Below are positions 8,460-16,952 of a stretch of 64,000 nt of DNA, piece after piece (position 1 is the first letter of the stretch; every line of letters starts with the position of its first letter). The notes below the pieces were generated by a model, which was not told the DNA's origin, made no database searches, and was given only the letters and a program-made list of their open reading frames with translations. The stretch is taken from positions 1-64,000 of the forward strand of contig JALOTL010000002.1 of assembly GCA_025457915.1 (NCBI GenBank). Direction: 5' to 3'. This DNA is from Spirochaetota bacterium. Lineage in GTDB: Bacteria > Spirochaetota > UBA4802 > UBA5550. Made by a program: the position numbers and the translations under genes.

Positions 8460-9509
8460 ATGAAAAAAAGAATCGCGCTGATATTGCTTTCGATTTTTAC
8501 CGCAGTTTCTTTTTACAGCGTTGACGCAAATGCCTGGCTTTACGTGCAGGCGCTAAATCCGCAGAACCCGGCGATTCAGGCCCAGATAGACGCGGCGATC
8601 AACCAGGCCTACCAGGACATCTATTCACAGACCATTCTTTATCAACGCCAGCCCAGGCTGGCCAAGGGCTTTGCCAACGCGAGCGCGTATTCCTCCAACG
8701 TCGCGACGCAGAGGGGCTACCAGGGATATGACCTGTTCGCCTTGACAGTCGGGGCAATGATTGGCGGACAGGCCCCGAGCAGGAGCCTGAGCTATTATAA
8801 TAACATCGACGAGAAGCTGCAGTACAGGGGAGACCTCTATGCGGGCGCGGCCTTCGTCCCATGGACCGCGCAGATCGGTCTTAACTGCGGCATATTCGGA
8901 GTTGAAGATCTCTATATGGCCGTGAAATTCGGCAAGAACAAGTTTCATTACAGCGGCTATGCGATTGATTTCATGAACATCGGCCTGCAAGTGAACTACC
9001 AGTTCATGGACCAGAGAAAGGCGCCGATAGGTATTTTTCTCTGGAGGGGTTTCTCCCTGGGATCCGGCCTTTATTATCAGTACAACAAGATGGACATGCA
9101 GCAGAACCTTTACAACGTCACGGAAAACGTGGGAGCTGCAATTGTTGTTGTCAGGCCGAAATTTCAATTTAAAATCCATACGTCTTCATATGTAGTTCCT
9201 CTCGAACTGACGACGGCGGTGAGGATTTTATGGATTCTCAACTTCTCGCTGGGCGGGGGCGCGGATTTTGCCATGGCGGAATCCGCAATCAAAATAAGGG
9301 GTTATTCCCCGATAATCGTTTTTCCAGCGGCATTCCCGGGCGCAGCATTCGCGAGGGGCGAACAGAAGGGCAAGCACTGCAACCCTGTCATGCCCAAGTT
9401 AATAGGCGGGGTCGGCGTGAATTTAGGCCCTGTTATTGTCGACGTGCCAATGACCTATTACTTCGTTAACGGCTTCAACCTCGGGCTTTCAGTGGGGTTC
9501 GTCTGGTAA
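8460..9509 (+). CDS. Putative outer-membrane beta-barrel protein
   Basis: The 349-residue protein starts with a clear signal peptide (charged KKR, hydrophobic core, cut near DANA-W at 25-26). An Asn/Gln/Ala-rich helical stretch follows (about 30-60). After that come repeated amphipathic strands with aromatic ends (GLYYQYNKMD, FSLGGGADFAM, LGLSVGFVW). The last residue is an aromatic after an alternating strand, as in outer-membrane barrels. GGAGGG is well placed before the ATG. I do not recognise the family. A strong terminator follows, so it is probably a single-gene transcript, often the case for abundant surface proteins. Confidence 0.7.
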   Translation: MKKRIALILLSIFTAVSFYSVDANAWLYVQALNPQNPAIQAQIDAAINQAYQDIYSQTILYQRQPRLAKGFANASAYSSNVATQRGYQGYDLFALTVGAMIGGQAPSRSLSYYNNIDEKLQYRGDLYAGAAFVPWTAQIGLNCGIFGVEDLYMAVKFGKNKFHYSGYAIDFMNIGLQVNYQFMDQRKAPIGIFLWRGFSLGSGLYYQYNKMDMQQNLYNVTENVGAAIVVVRPKFQFKIHTSSYVVPLELTTAVRILWILNFSLGGGADFAMAESAIKIRGYSPIIVFPAAFPGAAFARGEQKGKHCNPVMPKLIGGVGVNLGPVIVDVPMTYYFVNGFNLGLSVGFVW

Positions 9510-9526
9510 TAAAAAAGCCATCATGT

Positions 9527-9558
9527 AAAAAAAAGGGGGGTCCACCCCCTTTTTTTTA
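9527..9558. terminator. Bidirectional intrinsic terminator
   Basis: A run of A, then GGGGGG-TCCA-CCCCC, then eight T: a G/C stem flanked by A- and T-runs that can stop transcription from either side. It ends the 8460-9509 transcript. Confidence 0.9.
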
Positions 9559-9714
9559 TTATCCTGCGGTTTTTAAAAAAGCAAATAACCAAAAAAATTG
9601 CTTGTAATATTGGTTTTCAGGAATAGAATTCAGTTCCGGACATCGGATTTTCAACATTTGAACCTTAAAGGCAGTGGTTTCTTGTATTTGCCTTAAATTA
9701 TAAAGGGGGACCGT

Positions 9715-11148
9715 ATGGTTAAGAAGATATTAAAAATCGCCGGTATTGCGGTGGCTTCGATTGTCGCCATAATCGTAATTCTGAGCGTGGTAATCATGAT
9801 CGTCGTCGACAAGAAACTTGTCGCTGACCAGGTTAAAAAGGCGCTCAACAGGCAGGTGGTCATTGGTGACGTGTCTATCGGAATTTTCGCGATCATTTCC
9901 GGAATTCATGTCAAGGACGTCCAGATATCCAATTTCAAGACCGAGCAGCAGCTCAAGGCGCTTGAAGGAAAGCCGATCGCGAAGGGAGACCTTTTTGTAA
10001 GCGTAAAGGATATCGCGCTGAATTTTAAGTTCCTGCCATTGCTTCAGAAAAGGTTTGAACTGAAAAAATTCATCCTTCACGGTCCGACCATTAACATAGT
10101 CAGGAGCGACAAGGGTACGTTCAACTTCGACGATCTGCTCCAGCCGAAGAAGCTTACGCCGGAGGAGAAGGCTGAAGAGGAAAAGAAAAAGGCCGAGGAG
10201 GCAAAAGAAGGTAAAAAACCATTTACTGCCGATGACATTCCCATAGCGGTAACAGTGGGAGAGGCCGGGATTGACGGCGGAACGGTCACCTACACGGACC
10301 AGAAATTCGCCCAGACCTTCCAGGTATATAACCTTACAGCCAAGGTCCATTCAATCGAAATAGACCCGAAAGAGCTGGATAAGAAAAATAATGTAAAGAT
10401 ATACATCAACATGGGCATCAAAACCGTCGGCGCCATGAAGACCGGTACCGTCAACGCGTTTGACCTGGGATTCAAGGCCACCGGAAACGCAAAGCCGTTT
10501 GATCTCAAGACCAAGAAGATCGATCCCGAGGTTTCCATCGAGGTCAAGCTTCCTTACGGAAATTTTAACGGGTTAAAACTTTTTGAAAAACTCGCTTCCC
10601 TCGGCAAGCTCACCCAGCTTTTCGGCGGGCTTCCTTTCATGAAGGGGAACGTGCAGTGGAAGGATTCCCCGGCACATGTAGATGCCTGGTACAAGGCGGG
10701 ACTTGTCAAGCTGTCTAACGGCGATCTGAAGAACAGCGACTTTACGATGAACTTCAGCGGCGAGGCCAATACAAACGTCAAGACCATGAACATGAAGATA
10801 GACATGGTGCTTTCCGATAAGAGGTCCGGGGCCATTAAGAACGGGATAAAGAAGAACGTTGAAGCCGGCCTCAGAAAGCTCGGCGCTAAAAAATACGTGA
10901 AGGCGGACAAGGCCGCCGATAACGCAGTCAGGCCGCTCCTGAACAAGAACGGGAAGGTTTATTTTACAATCAGCGCGGTCGGACCTTTCAGCGATCCTAA
11001 TGTCAATATTGTCCAGCCCCAGATCGCTTCTCTTGACGAGATTATTAAAAGCGTCGCGGGAGACGTGGCGAAGGGTGCGGTGATGGATGCCGGCGGAAAA
11101 CTTTTGAAGGATGCCGGTAAGAAAATCAAGATACCGAAACTTTTCTAA
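9715..11148 (+). CDS. AsmA-family envelope protein
   Basis: The 477-residue protein has one N-terminal membrane anchor (about 5-31) and then an AsmA-type extracytoplasmic region: the family opening VKKALNRQVVIGDVSIGIFAIISGIHVKDV, given here as its two halves VKKALNRQVVIG and GIHVKDVQI, followed by IALNFKFLPLLQKRFELKK and ILHGPTINIVR. A Lys/Glu-rich charged insert lies at about 140-165. AsmA-like proteins are long beta-groove proteins linked to lipid movement and outer-membrane assembly; this one is short for the family. AAGGGGGA precedes the ATG and a strong hairpin follows the stop, so it appears monocistronic. Confidence 0.8.
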   Translation: MVKKILKIAGIAVASIVAIIVILSVVIMIVVDKKLVADQVKKALNRQVVIGDVSIGIFAIISGIHVKDVQISNFKTEQQLKALEGKPIAKGDLFVSVKDIALNFKFLPLLQKRFELKKFILHGPTINIVRSDKGTFNFDDLLQPKKLTPEEKAEEEKKKAEEAKEGKKPFTADDIPIAVTVGEAGIDGGTVTYTDQKFAQTFQVYNLTAKVHSIEIDPKELDKKNNVKIYINMGIKTVGAMKTGTVNAFDLGFKATGNAKPFDLKTKKIDPEVSIEVKLPYGNFNGLKLFEKLASLGKLTQLFGGLPFMKGNVQWKDSPAHVDAWYKAGLVKLSNGDLKNSDFTMNFSGEANTNVKTMNMKIDMVLSDKRSGAIKNGIKKNVEAGLRKLGAKKYVKADKAADNAVRPLLNKNGKVYFTISAVGPFSDPNVNIVQPQIASLDEIIKSVAGDVAKGAVMDAGGKLLKDAGKKIKIPKLF

Positions 11149-11169
11149 TTACAAAAATTTTAACCTGCC

Positions 11170-11201
11170 AGGGCCCGCCATAGCGCGGGCCCTTTGTTTT
11201 T
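11170..11201 (+). terminator. Terminator after the AsmA gene
   Basis: A 9-bp AGGGCCCGC/GCGGGCCCT stem with a 6-nt loop is followed by TTGTTTTT. It lies 20 bp after the stop at 11148. Confidence 0.9.
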
Positions 11202-11255
11202 CATGGAGCTTTTTCCCGGCAAGGAATACTGAGGATGCGCGGGGGGATTGCGCGG

Positions 11256-11675
11256 TCAGATCAGTCCTTTTGACAGGGCGAAGCTTATCGTGAATACCAC
11301 GCCTATGCTTATCCTTATGCCTGCGTCGAATAATATAATTTTTTTGATGCTGGACTTTTCTGAATCGGAAGACATCTCGGAGGACATCTCAAGAAAAACG
11401 TTTTTCACCTTTTCCGGATAGAAGAGTATAAAGGGGCCGATCAAAACCGGAACCAGGCCCATGAAGAAAATCAGCCCTGATAGCGCGCCGTTGTATACAG
11501 TCAGCGGGAACCCTCCGACTATTAGAATAAGTCCGTGCATGAAGAATTCCTTTCTTGAAACCCACTTGGTCCATATTTCAAATACCTTCAGGGGCGCGAT
11601 AATTTCCACTACGCCGAGTACGATGAGGAATATGCCCAGGGAAAGCACGTATATGTAAAGCGCTTCAGATACCAT
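11256..11675 (-). CDS. Small four-helix membrane protein
   Basis: The 139-residue protein has about four hydrophobic helices and a short polar serine/methionine-rich stretch (EMSSEMSSDSEKSS) before the last helix. I do not recognise it. I chose ATG 11675, which starts 4 nt after the stop of the upstream hydrolase; an in-frame ATG at 11696 would overlap that gene by 17 nt. Neither has a strong Shine-Dalgarno, so coupling to the hydrolase is likely. The function is unknown. Confidence 0.6.
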   Translation of the reverse strand: MVSEALYIYVLSLGIFLIVLGVVEIIAPLKVFEIWTKWVSRKEFFMHGLILIVGGFPLTVYNGALSGLIFFMGLVPVLIGPFILFYPEKVKNVFLEMSSEMSSDSEKSSIKKIILFDAGIRISIGVVFTISFALSKGLI

Positions 11676-11679
11676 GCAT

Positions 11680-12438
11680 TCACACCCGTCCTGCATATGT
11701 TTTCAGCCAGGAGGTTATTTCCCTGCTGAGAGACCTGATGTCTTCTTCCCTGGACAGATTGTGGTCGCCGTCGTCCACAATGAATTTTCTCGAGCCCCGT
11801 TTGAGGGTTTCTTCGAGTATTTCCGCGTTGCGCGCATTAACGACTGAATCGAGGGCGCCGTGAATTATGAGTACGGGGCAGTCAATCCGTGCGGCTGCCG
11901 CCTTCATGTCTATATTCATGATTTCCCTGAAGAATGCATTTTTCAGGCGGATGCCGTCTATGCAGGCCGTTCCTTCCGGCGGTAGAGATCCGGGGTCTTC
12001 AATTCCCGCCTCCCTGGAGATGCCGGCAAGGTCCATGGGGGCGGCTATGCTGATCAGCGATGATGGTCGGTAAGCGTATTCGGATGCATAAAGTATCGTG
12101 ACGGCGGCTCCCATGCTTGATCCCATGAGGTGTATATCATCCGCGCCAGCGTCCCTCATGAATGCGACTGCTGATTTAAGGTCGTCCACTTCCTGGCGGA
12201 TGGAGATATCGGCTATGTTATTTCCGGACTCCCCGGAAAATGAAAAATCGAACGCGAGGAGGAAAAATCCCTCCGAAACAATATCCCCGGCCAGCCTTGT
12301 AATCTTATACCCGTCCTTGGAAGAAAAAAGCCCGTGGCTGAATATGACGCATTTACCCTGTTCCGCTTCGGGAATGTAAAGCCGCCCGAAGAGTTCCTGG
12401 TTTTTTCCGTTTTTGAATATGATTTTTTCGGCCTTCAT
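11680..12438 (-). CDS. Alpha/beta hydrolase, acyl-esterase-like
   Basis: The 252-residue protein has the full alpha/beta-hydrolase catalytic set: nucleophile Ser108 in GSSMG, acid Asp197 in HGALDSVV, and His226 in DGDHNLS. The oxyanion region is FSHGLFSSKDG (about 33-43). The arrangement is typical of small cytoplasmic esterases or peptidases that act on acyl esters; no signal peptide is present. The substrate is unknown. It is the middle gene of a minus-strand trio with a lipoprotein upstream (4-nt gap) and the membrane protein downstream, which suggests joint transcription. Confidence 0.85.
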   Translation of the reverse strand: MKAEKIIFKNGKNQELFGRLYIPEAEQGKCVIFSHGLFSSKDGYKITRLAGDIVSEGFFLLAFDFSFSGESGNNIADISIRQEVDDLKSAVAFMRDAGADDIHLMGSSMGAAVTILYASEYAYRPSSLISIAAPMDLAGISREAGIEDPGSLPPEGTACIDGIRLKNAFFREIMNIDMKAAAARIDCPVLIIHGALDSVVNARNAEILEETLKRGSRKFIVDDGDHNLSREEDIRSLSREITSWLKTYAGRV

Positions 12439-12442
12439 GGGA

Positions 12443-13006
12443 TTAGCCGGACTTTCCGAGCTTGATTACTGGCTCGAAATAGCCGTCTGAATTGTTTCCG
12501 TCGATGATGATGAGCAGGGGCTTCAGTTGAAGAATCCTGGCGCCGGCCTTTTTCAGGGTTCCGGCCTTGAAGAGAAAGTAGGATGATTTCGCCTTAACAA
12601 ACCCCCGGTTCATGCTCGGTATCGCGCTGTCTTCCTGCTTCATTTCGAAGATATTGATCCTGAGGTTGCCGTTTTCAATCGTGTAAACGCCCTTGAATAC
12701 GATGCACTGTGTATTGAGGTTCAGAACCACTACTGATTTATAGTTCCTGTTGAATGTGAAATCATACCCGTAATTCTCCGAATACTTCAGCGTCCACCTT
12801 CCGGGAAGATCCGTGAATTTGATGGGGGCTGCCGGCTCGTAGACTTCCGGGACAGGAGAATCATTGGTGCTGACTGAAGACTGCCTGTCCTGTTTTTCCT
12901 GCTCATTGTCCCTGTTTCCGCCGCTGTCTTTGCAGCAGAAATAAGACAGGCAGGCCAAAAGAATCAGACCAAGCAGGCCTGTTTTTGTTTTTTTTGATAT
13001 AAACAT
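12443..13006 (-). CDS. Predicted lipoprotein, unknown function
   Basis: The 187-residue protein has a basic N-terminus, a hydrophobic core and cysteines at its end (FCCKDSGG, about residues 24-25) compatible with a spirochaete-type relaxed lipobox; an earlier LLAC is a second option. A Gln/Asp/Ser-rich linker follows (about 30-55). The folded part begins near FTDLPGRWTLKYSENYGYDF, given here as FTDLPGRWTLKY, which resembles the opening of small lipocalin-like lipoproteins. I do not recognise a family. It is first in a minus-strand trio, directly upstream of the tmRNA promoter on the other strand. Confidence 0.65.
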   Translation of the reverse strand: MFISKKTKTGLLGLILLACLSYFCCKDSGGNRDNEQEKQDRQSSVSTNDSPVPEVYEPAAPIKFTDLPGRWTLKYSENYGYDFTFNRNYKSVVVLNLNTQCIVFKGVYTIENGNLRINIFEMKQEDSAIPSMNRGFVKAKSSYFLFKAGTLKKAGARILQLKPLLIIIDGNNSDGYFEPVIKLGKSG

Positions 13007-13058
13007 GTCAAATTCGTGAAGTTAACAACAGGATTGAGGCCCAATTTACGTTCATGGC

Positions 13059-13087
13059 TTGACATTTACAATACTTTTTTATATTAT
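13059..13087 (+). promoter_or_regulatory. Sigma-70 promoter of the tmRNA gene
   Basis: TTGACA (13059-13064) and TATTAT (13082-13087) are separated by 17 bp, near-perfect housekeeping spacing. They lie about 11 bp before the mature tmRNA 5' end. Confidence 0.85.
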
Positions 13088-13097
13088 ATCACGGGGA

Positions 13098-13447
13098 GGG
13101 GACGATTTTGGTTTCGACTGCAAAGATGGTTTTACGGTTGCATGCCGAGCGTGCTGTCAGCTCGTTAATATGGCGGAAAAATATAACTGCAAACGATAAT
13201 TTTGCACTGGCAGCTTAATTGACTGTCACGTCTTTAAGTGATCCGCTCCTCTGGGACATTTAAAGGCGTAATATTCAGGGGATAGCCTGATTCCCTGTTC
13301 CGTGGATGAGGGCGAAAATTTTAGGAACCAGGCCTTTTGAACGGCGCCGCCCCCCGGCCGGAAGGCTTAAATGTAAAAGGGACGGATAAGCATGTAGAGG
13401 CCGTAGGGCTGTATTGTAGGACGCGGGTTCGACTCCCGCCGTCTCCA
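13098..13447 (+). ncRNA. ssrA: tmRNA (10Sa RNA), tag ANDNFALAA
   Basis: The 5' end GGGGACG pairs with CGTCTCC at the 3' end to make the tRNA-like acceptor stem, and the T-arm GCGGGTTCGACTCCCGC is intact. The typical GGTTTCGACTG follows the 5' stem. The tag frame starts at GCA 13189 and ends at TAA 13216-13218, giving ANDNFALAA with the usual ALAA degron end. CCA is not encoded (discriminator A at 13447, then ATA). With SmpB it rescues stalled ribosomes and marks the unfinished proteins for proteolysis. The tag is short and resembles Leptospira-type tags. Confidence 0.97.
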
Positions 13448-13511
13448 ATAAAATTCCTTCATCTGGAGAGAAATTCTGGTTTTCCTGATGCGGGTTATTA
13501 CGAATATAGAA

Positions 13512-14135
13512 TCAGCGGATGTAATTGAAATCGTCAAGGCATTCTATAAGCCTTCGGGAAACATCATCCACGAGTCTTCGTGATATGAGCTCTGGATCGA
13601 TTTCATTGACCTCGAAAGTATCCCTCTGCCTGTCAAGGTACATTACCTTGAAATTGGTGTCGGCGATGACCAGTATGCTGGAGAATGTTATATACTGCAT
13701 TTCGGTTGAATAATTGCTGTCAACCTCATATATAATCAGGCTGTCGAGCCCTTTCTTATCGATTATTTCCTTAAACTCCTTTTCGTTTTCCACGAGGAAT
13801 TGTTTTACGACCCCGAGGGCTTTATTTTTGTAGAAGTCACTTGTCTCCATCATCTGGTTGAAGCTGTCGAATGATGACGTAAAAAGGGTTATCTTGTCGC
13901 TTGCCTCTGTGATTATTTCAATGGCATTGTTCTTTCTGTAGCCGTCGAGCCAGTAGCTGAGGGTCGTATGATACTTCTTTTTATCAATAGGGGTTGAATC
14001 CGTGAAACGTATGAAAATGCCGCTTTTTTTGAATTTTTTTACATCAGAGTTTGTTATTTCCTTTCTGATGTTAAAGTCAGACAGGCAGGAAATCATAAAC
14101 AGGGCCAGGGCCGGGAGTATAAGTATTTTTTTCAT
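13512..14135 (-). CDS. Predicted lipoprotein, unknown function
   Basis: The 207-residue protein has a short signal peptide ending in MISC (Cys17), a plausible lipobox. The mature part is rich in Lys, Asp and Glu, with a strand-helix pattern (IFIRFTDSTPIDKKKYHT; LIIYEVDSNYS; ILVIADTNFKVMYLD), the kind seen in small periplasmic lipoproteins. AGAGG lies upstream of the ATG. I do not recognise a family. It starts about 830 bp downstream of the next upstream minus-strand start and is separated from gene 14160-14966 by 24 bp, so the two are probably co-transcribed. Confidence 0.65.
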   Translation of the reverse strand: MKKILILPALALFMISCLSDFNIRKEITNSDVKKFKKSGIFIRFTDSTPIDKKKYHTTLSYWLDGYRKNNAIEIITEASDKITLFTSSFDSFNQMMETSDFYKNKALGVVKQFLVENEKEFKEIIDKKGLDSLIIYEVDSNYSTEMQYITFSSILVIADTNFKVMYLDRQRDTFEVNEIDPELISRRLVDDVSRRLIECLDDFNYIR

Positions 14136-14159
14136 CTCATTACCTCTCGGGATTGAAAA

Positions 14160-14966
14160 TCAGCGGGAACGGCATGAAAGCATTTTCCTTCCGCATGCGG
14201 TGAGCTGGATGCTTACGGGCGATTTCGGGGTCGCGCTTGAGTATTTCAATAAACCGAAATGCTTCAGCCAGGTGAAAAAATAAAAATCCAGAAAAGAAAT
14301 CATGAAGAGATTGTTCCTGCTGCTGAAACCGGTGAGTTCGAAAAATTCGTTCGCTATTTCATTTATGCTGGAAGGGCCGGTCCTGTGTAGAATTATATCG
14401 GCAAGTATATTTCTGCTCTCCTTGAGATCATTTGCCGCGTCAGGATCTGAAGGAAAAATCACCGCCCAGTTTGAATCGTTCCAGAAAGACCTGAAGAGAA
14501 CCGGATACAGTGTTGATTCCGGCATCATCTGATCTATGAACGCATATCTGCCGGACCCGTTAACCAGGCCGCAGGCCATCAGCATGCAGAGGCATTGTTT
14601 TATGTATATCATCATGATTTCTTCATCATCTGAATCCGACAAATCCTCGGATTTAACCAGAGACAGGCATTTTTCGAAAAAGCTTTTTTGGAAAAGGCCG
14701 TTTTTGCTCAATTTAACCTTTTTACCGCTTATTTGCGATATTATGAGCCGAGCAAGCTTAACCGCGTAACATCTTTCGAGAGTCCGTGTGTAATCTTCCT
14801 GGATTTCAGAAATCATTGCCTTCATGCCGAACAGGTTTTTTATCGCCCTCGTGCTTTCAGCAATTGCTGATTCTCTGTCGATGTTGTTTGCCCTGATATT
14901 ATATGAAGGAATGGGAGTTCCCTTGTTACCGGCCGTCGTCTTTTTTTTAAAGCTTCCTTTATTCAT
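14160..14966 (-). CDS. Uncharacterised cytoplasmic protein
   Basis: The 268-residue protein has no signal peptide and no long membrane helix. It begins with a basic disordered tail (about 1-20) and is then mostly helical with scattered cysteines (KQCLCMLMACGLVNG). The C-terminal part (about 200-265) reads like a winged-helix end: helix FLDFYFFTWLKHFGLLKY, then a beta turn PVSIQLTACGRKML. I do not recognise a family and offer the winged-helix reading only as a hint. The start at 14966 has no clear Shine-Dalgarno; later in-frame ATGs would remove the basic tail. Confidence 0.55.
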   Translation of the reverse strand: MNKGSFKKKTTAGNKGTPIPSYNIRANNIDRESAIAESTRAIKNLFGMKAMISEIQEDYTRTLERCYAVKLARLIISQISGKKVKLSKNGLFQKSFFEKCLSLVKSEDLSDSDDEEIMMIYIKQCLCMLMACGLVNGSGRYAFIDQMMPESTLYPVLFRSFWNDSNWAVIFPSDPDAANDLKESRNILADIILHRTGPSSINEIANEFFELTGFSSRNNLFMISFLDFYFFTWLKHFGLLKYSSATPKSPVSIQLTACGRKMLSCRSR

Positions 14967-15017
14967 TTATGCGGTTCGTTTTATTTTGTTTATCGTTTTC
15001 TATTAATTATAAAAATG

Positions 15018-15044
15018 GCGATGTATTGTACATCGCGTTTTTTA
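15018..15044. terminator. Terminator-like hairpin in a gene-poor gap
   Basis: GCGATGTA-TTG-TACATCGC forms an 8-bp stem followed by GTTTTTTAT on the + strand; on the minus strand it is followed by CATTTTTAT. The 14967-15632 gap around it is A/T-rich and holds no open frame I can support. No + gene ends here, and the nearest minus gene ends 590 bp away, so it may end a small RNA or a long untranslated tail. Confidence 0.6.
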
Positions 15045-15632
15045 TAAAGCTTGTTGAATATCATATAATCCGGTAAGCAGGTGTATGAAACCCTGTTAAT
15101 GATTGGATGATCATTTATATCAAAATTAATATAAAGTCAAGATAAATCTATTTTTTTTAAAAAAAAATAAATGGAGCTGAACAATTATTAAATTAAAATT
15201 AATAACACGATCCGTGTTGATTGTCCACAATCATTCGGTTTGCCTGTTCGATTCATGTCCGGTGTAAAAAAAAATAATTCGATTTACCTTGTGAACAATA
15301 ATAAACGGCATTAAGAGTCCGTAATTGCCGGAAGGTTTTAAAAATGGAAACGAATCTGTATCAATTTGACATTATCCGGCTTTTTTTGTAGAATATTGAC
15401 CCTGGTAGATGTTTTTATAATTTGAAATTAATTATTATAACAGGCATCGGCCGATGAAATTGCTTCAATAAAGCCTCATAACGGTTTTTTCAATTGAGGA
15501 AAGAATTTATCAGGACCGTTTTAACCTGGAAGTTTTGAATAAATTAATTAAAAGCACGGGTTATTTTTATTTGCGTTGCAGCTGCAGACTGTTTTTAAGG
15601 CAATTAATCAACCGCGGATTATCATAAGAGTC

Positions 15633-16307
15633 TCATATTGATGCAATCCTTGACGCGTTTTCCCTGTTTATGTTGCCCTGGGCCGCAAGAGCTCCCGACG
15701 GGTTATCAGTAATGCGCGATTTTAAATCCTCAATCGCAGTCCCCGCGTCATTTATTTTCGCCGGAGCAAAATCAACGGAACCGATGATGGAATGGTTCAG
15801 GCTTTTTTCGGATTTTATCAGGGATTCAAATTTGCTTTTCAGGCCGTTTGATACCTTAGTGATTTCTTCAGCCGACGGCATATCGCCGGATCCGATTTTT
15901 GAGGAAATTCCCTTCAGTCCGTCCATTGAGTCTTTCAGGTCCGTGATGCCGTAAGGATTCCCGCTCTGAACCGGAATTGTAACCGCATGTCCGAAATCAC
16001 GTATTGATGAATTTATTTCGGATTGCATCCGGCTTACTTCGTTTTGATTGATTTTTCCCGTGTTAAGGGCCTGGGAGGCCATATTTTTAAGCTGTGAAGT
16101 GATGACAAGGGCCTTTTGTATTATGGATTGCGAAACCAGCACAAGGCTCAATGCGTCGCCAAGTCCCTTTTCAGCGCCCAGTCTTTCCCTGATGGAATTA
16201 TTCGCGGATTCAGCGTTTTTTTCATGATATGCCTGTATTTTCTGCGGATTGCTTTTTAACTGTGAAGGCCTGCTTGCAATATCGTTGACTTCCGTTCTGA
16301 TTTTCAT
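15633..16307 (-). CDS. Flagellin-like helical protein
   Basis: The start is taken at ATG 16307 because GGGAGGG lies 4-5 nt upstream; an earlier in-frame start at 16361 has none. The 224-residue product has no signal peptide and is nearly all heptad-like helix. One segment (QSIIQKALVITSQLKNMASQ, then ALNTGKINQNEVSRMQSEIN) follows the flagellin N-terminal D1 pattern of a long helix, an MASQA-like turn and another helix. The C-terminus (ALAAQGNINRENASRIASI) resembles a flagellin D0 end. It lacks the normal conserved flagellin ends and is short, so it may be a filament-associated or exported coiled-coil protein instead. Confidence 0.5.
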   Translation of the reverse strand: MKIRTEVNDIASRPSQLKSNPQKIQAYHEKNAESANNSIRERLGAEKGLGDALSLVLVSQSIIQKALVITSQLKNMASQALNTGKINQNEVSRMQSEINSSIRDFGHAVTIPVQSGNPYGITDLKDSMDGLKGISSKIGSGDMPSAEEITKVSNGLKSKFESLIKSEKSLNHSIIGSVDFAPAKINDAGTAIEDLKSRITDNPSGALAAQGNINRENASRIASI

Positions 16308-16379
16308 AATTCCCTCCCTGGCTGCAGATAATAAGTTATTCCTGTTTTGGAAAGATGTCAAACTTTTTTAGCGGGCGGT

Positions 16380-16952
16380 TCATAGTTTCGACTTGAGCTC
16401 GCCTATGAACTCGGCGGCCTCTTTTTCGGTGAGATCAAGGGTGGCCCTTCCGCCGCCCTGGTGGGCAAACGTCACGGCAATGCCGCCCGGCTTTTTTTCC
16501 ACGGAGAATTTTTTTCCGCCGGGCATGTTTACCGACGGATCCAGCCAGTCGGGGGGATTGAATTCAGCGATCTGGATCAGGACGCCGAAGGCGTCCCCGG
16601 GGTGGATGAACAGCTCTTTCCAGACGTTTCCGTACTCACGGAGGCCGAAAAACGGTATGCCGTTTTTTTCAAGAATCATGGCGGCTTTACTTATGTCGGC
16701 CGTCTGCATGGTTATATGATGCACCCCGCCGTCTTTTTTTTTCAGGAAATTGTCGAGAAAGCTGCCACTGCCGGTAGGGGTTAGGATTTCAAGCCTGCTG
16801 AGATCGCCGACTGACATGAGCTGCCATATGTATTTCATCCCCGGATCTTCATTTGAAGCGCCCAGTACGGCGCCGAACAGGTCCCTGAAAAAAACCAGGG
16901 CCTTTTCATAATCCCTGACGGCTATGGCAACATGGTCTATCCTCTTTATCAT
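16380..16952 (-). CDS. VOC-family protein, methylmalonyl-CoA epimerase-like
   Basis: The 190-residue protein opens with IKRIDHVAIAVRDYEKALVFF, given here as IDHVAIAVRD (metal ligand His7), and contains DGGVHHITMQT (His78/79) and GDAFGVLIQIAEF, the paired beta-alpha-beta-beta-beta units of the vicinal-oxygen-chelate fold. This pattern is closest to methylmalonyl-CoA epimerase or other glyoxalase-like isomerases. The C-terminal 50 residues, with a Gly-rich turn, extend beyond a minimal epimerase. It overlaps the upstream ankyrin gene by 4 nt (ATGA), implying translational coupling. No mutase gene is in the window, so the exact substrate stays open. Confidence 0.65.
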   Translation of the reverse strand: MIKRIDHVAIAVRDYEKALVFFRDLFGAVLGASNEDPGMKYIWQLMSVGDLSRLEILTPTGSGSFLDNFLKKKDGGVHHITMQTADISKAAMILEKNGIPFFGLREYGNVWKELFIHPGDAFGVLIQIAEFNPPDWLDPSVNMPGGKKFSVEKKPGGIAVTFAHQGGGRATLDLTEKEAAEFIGELKSKL

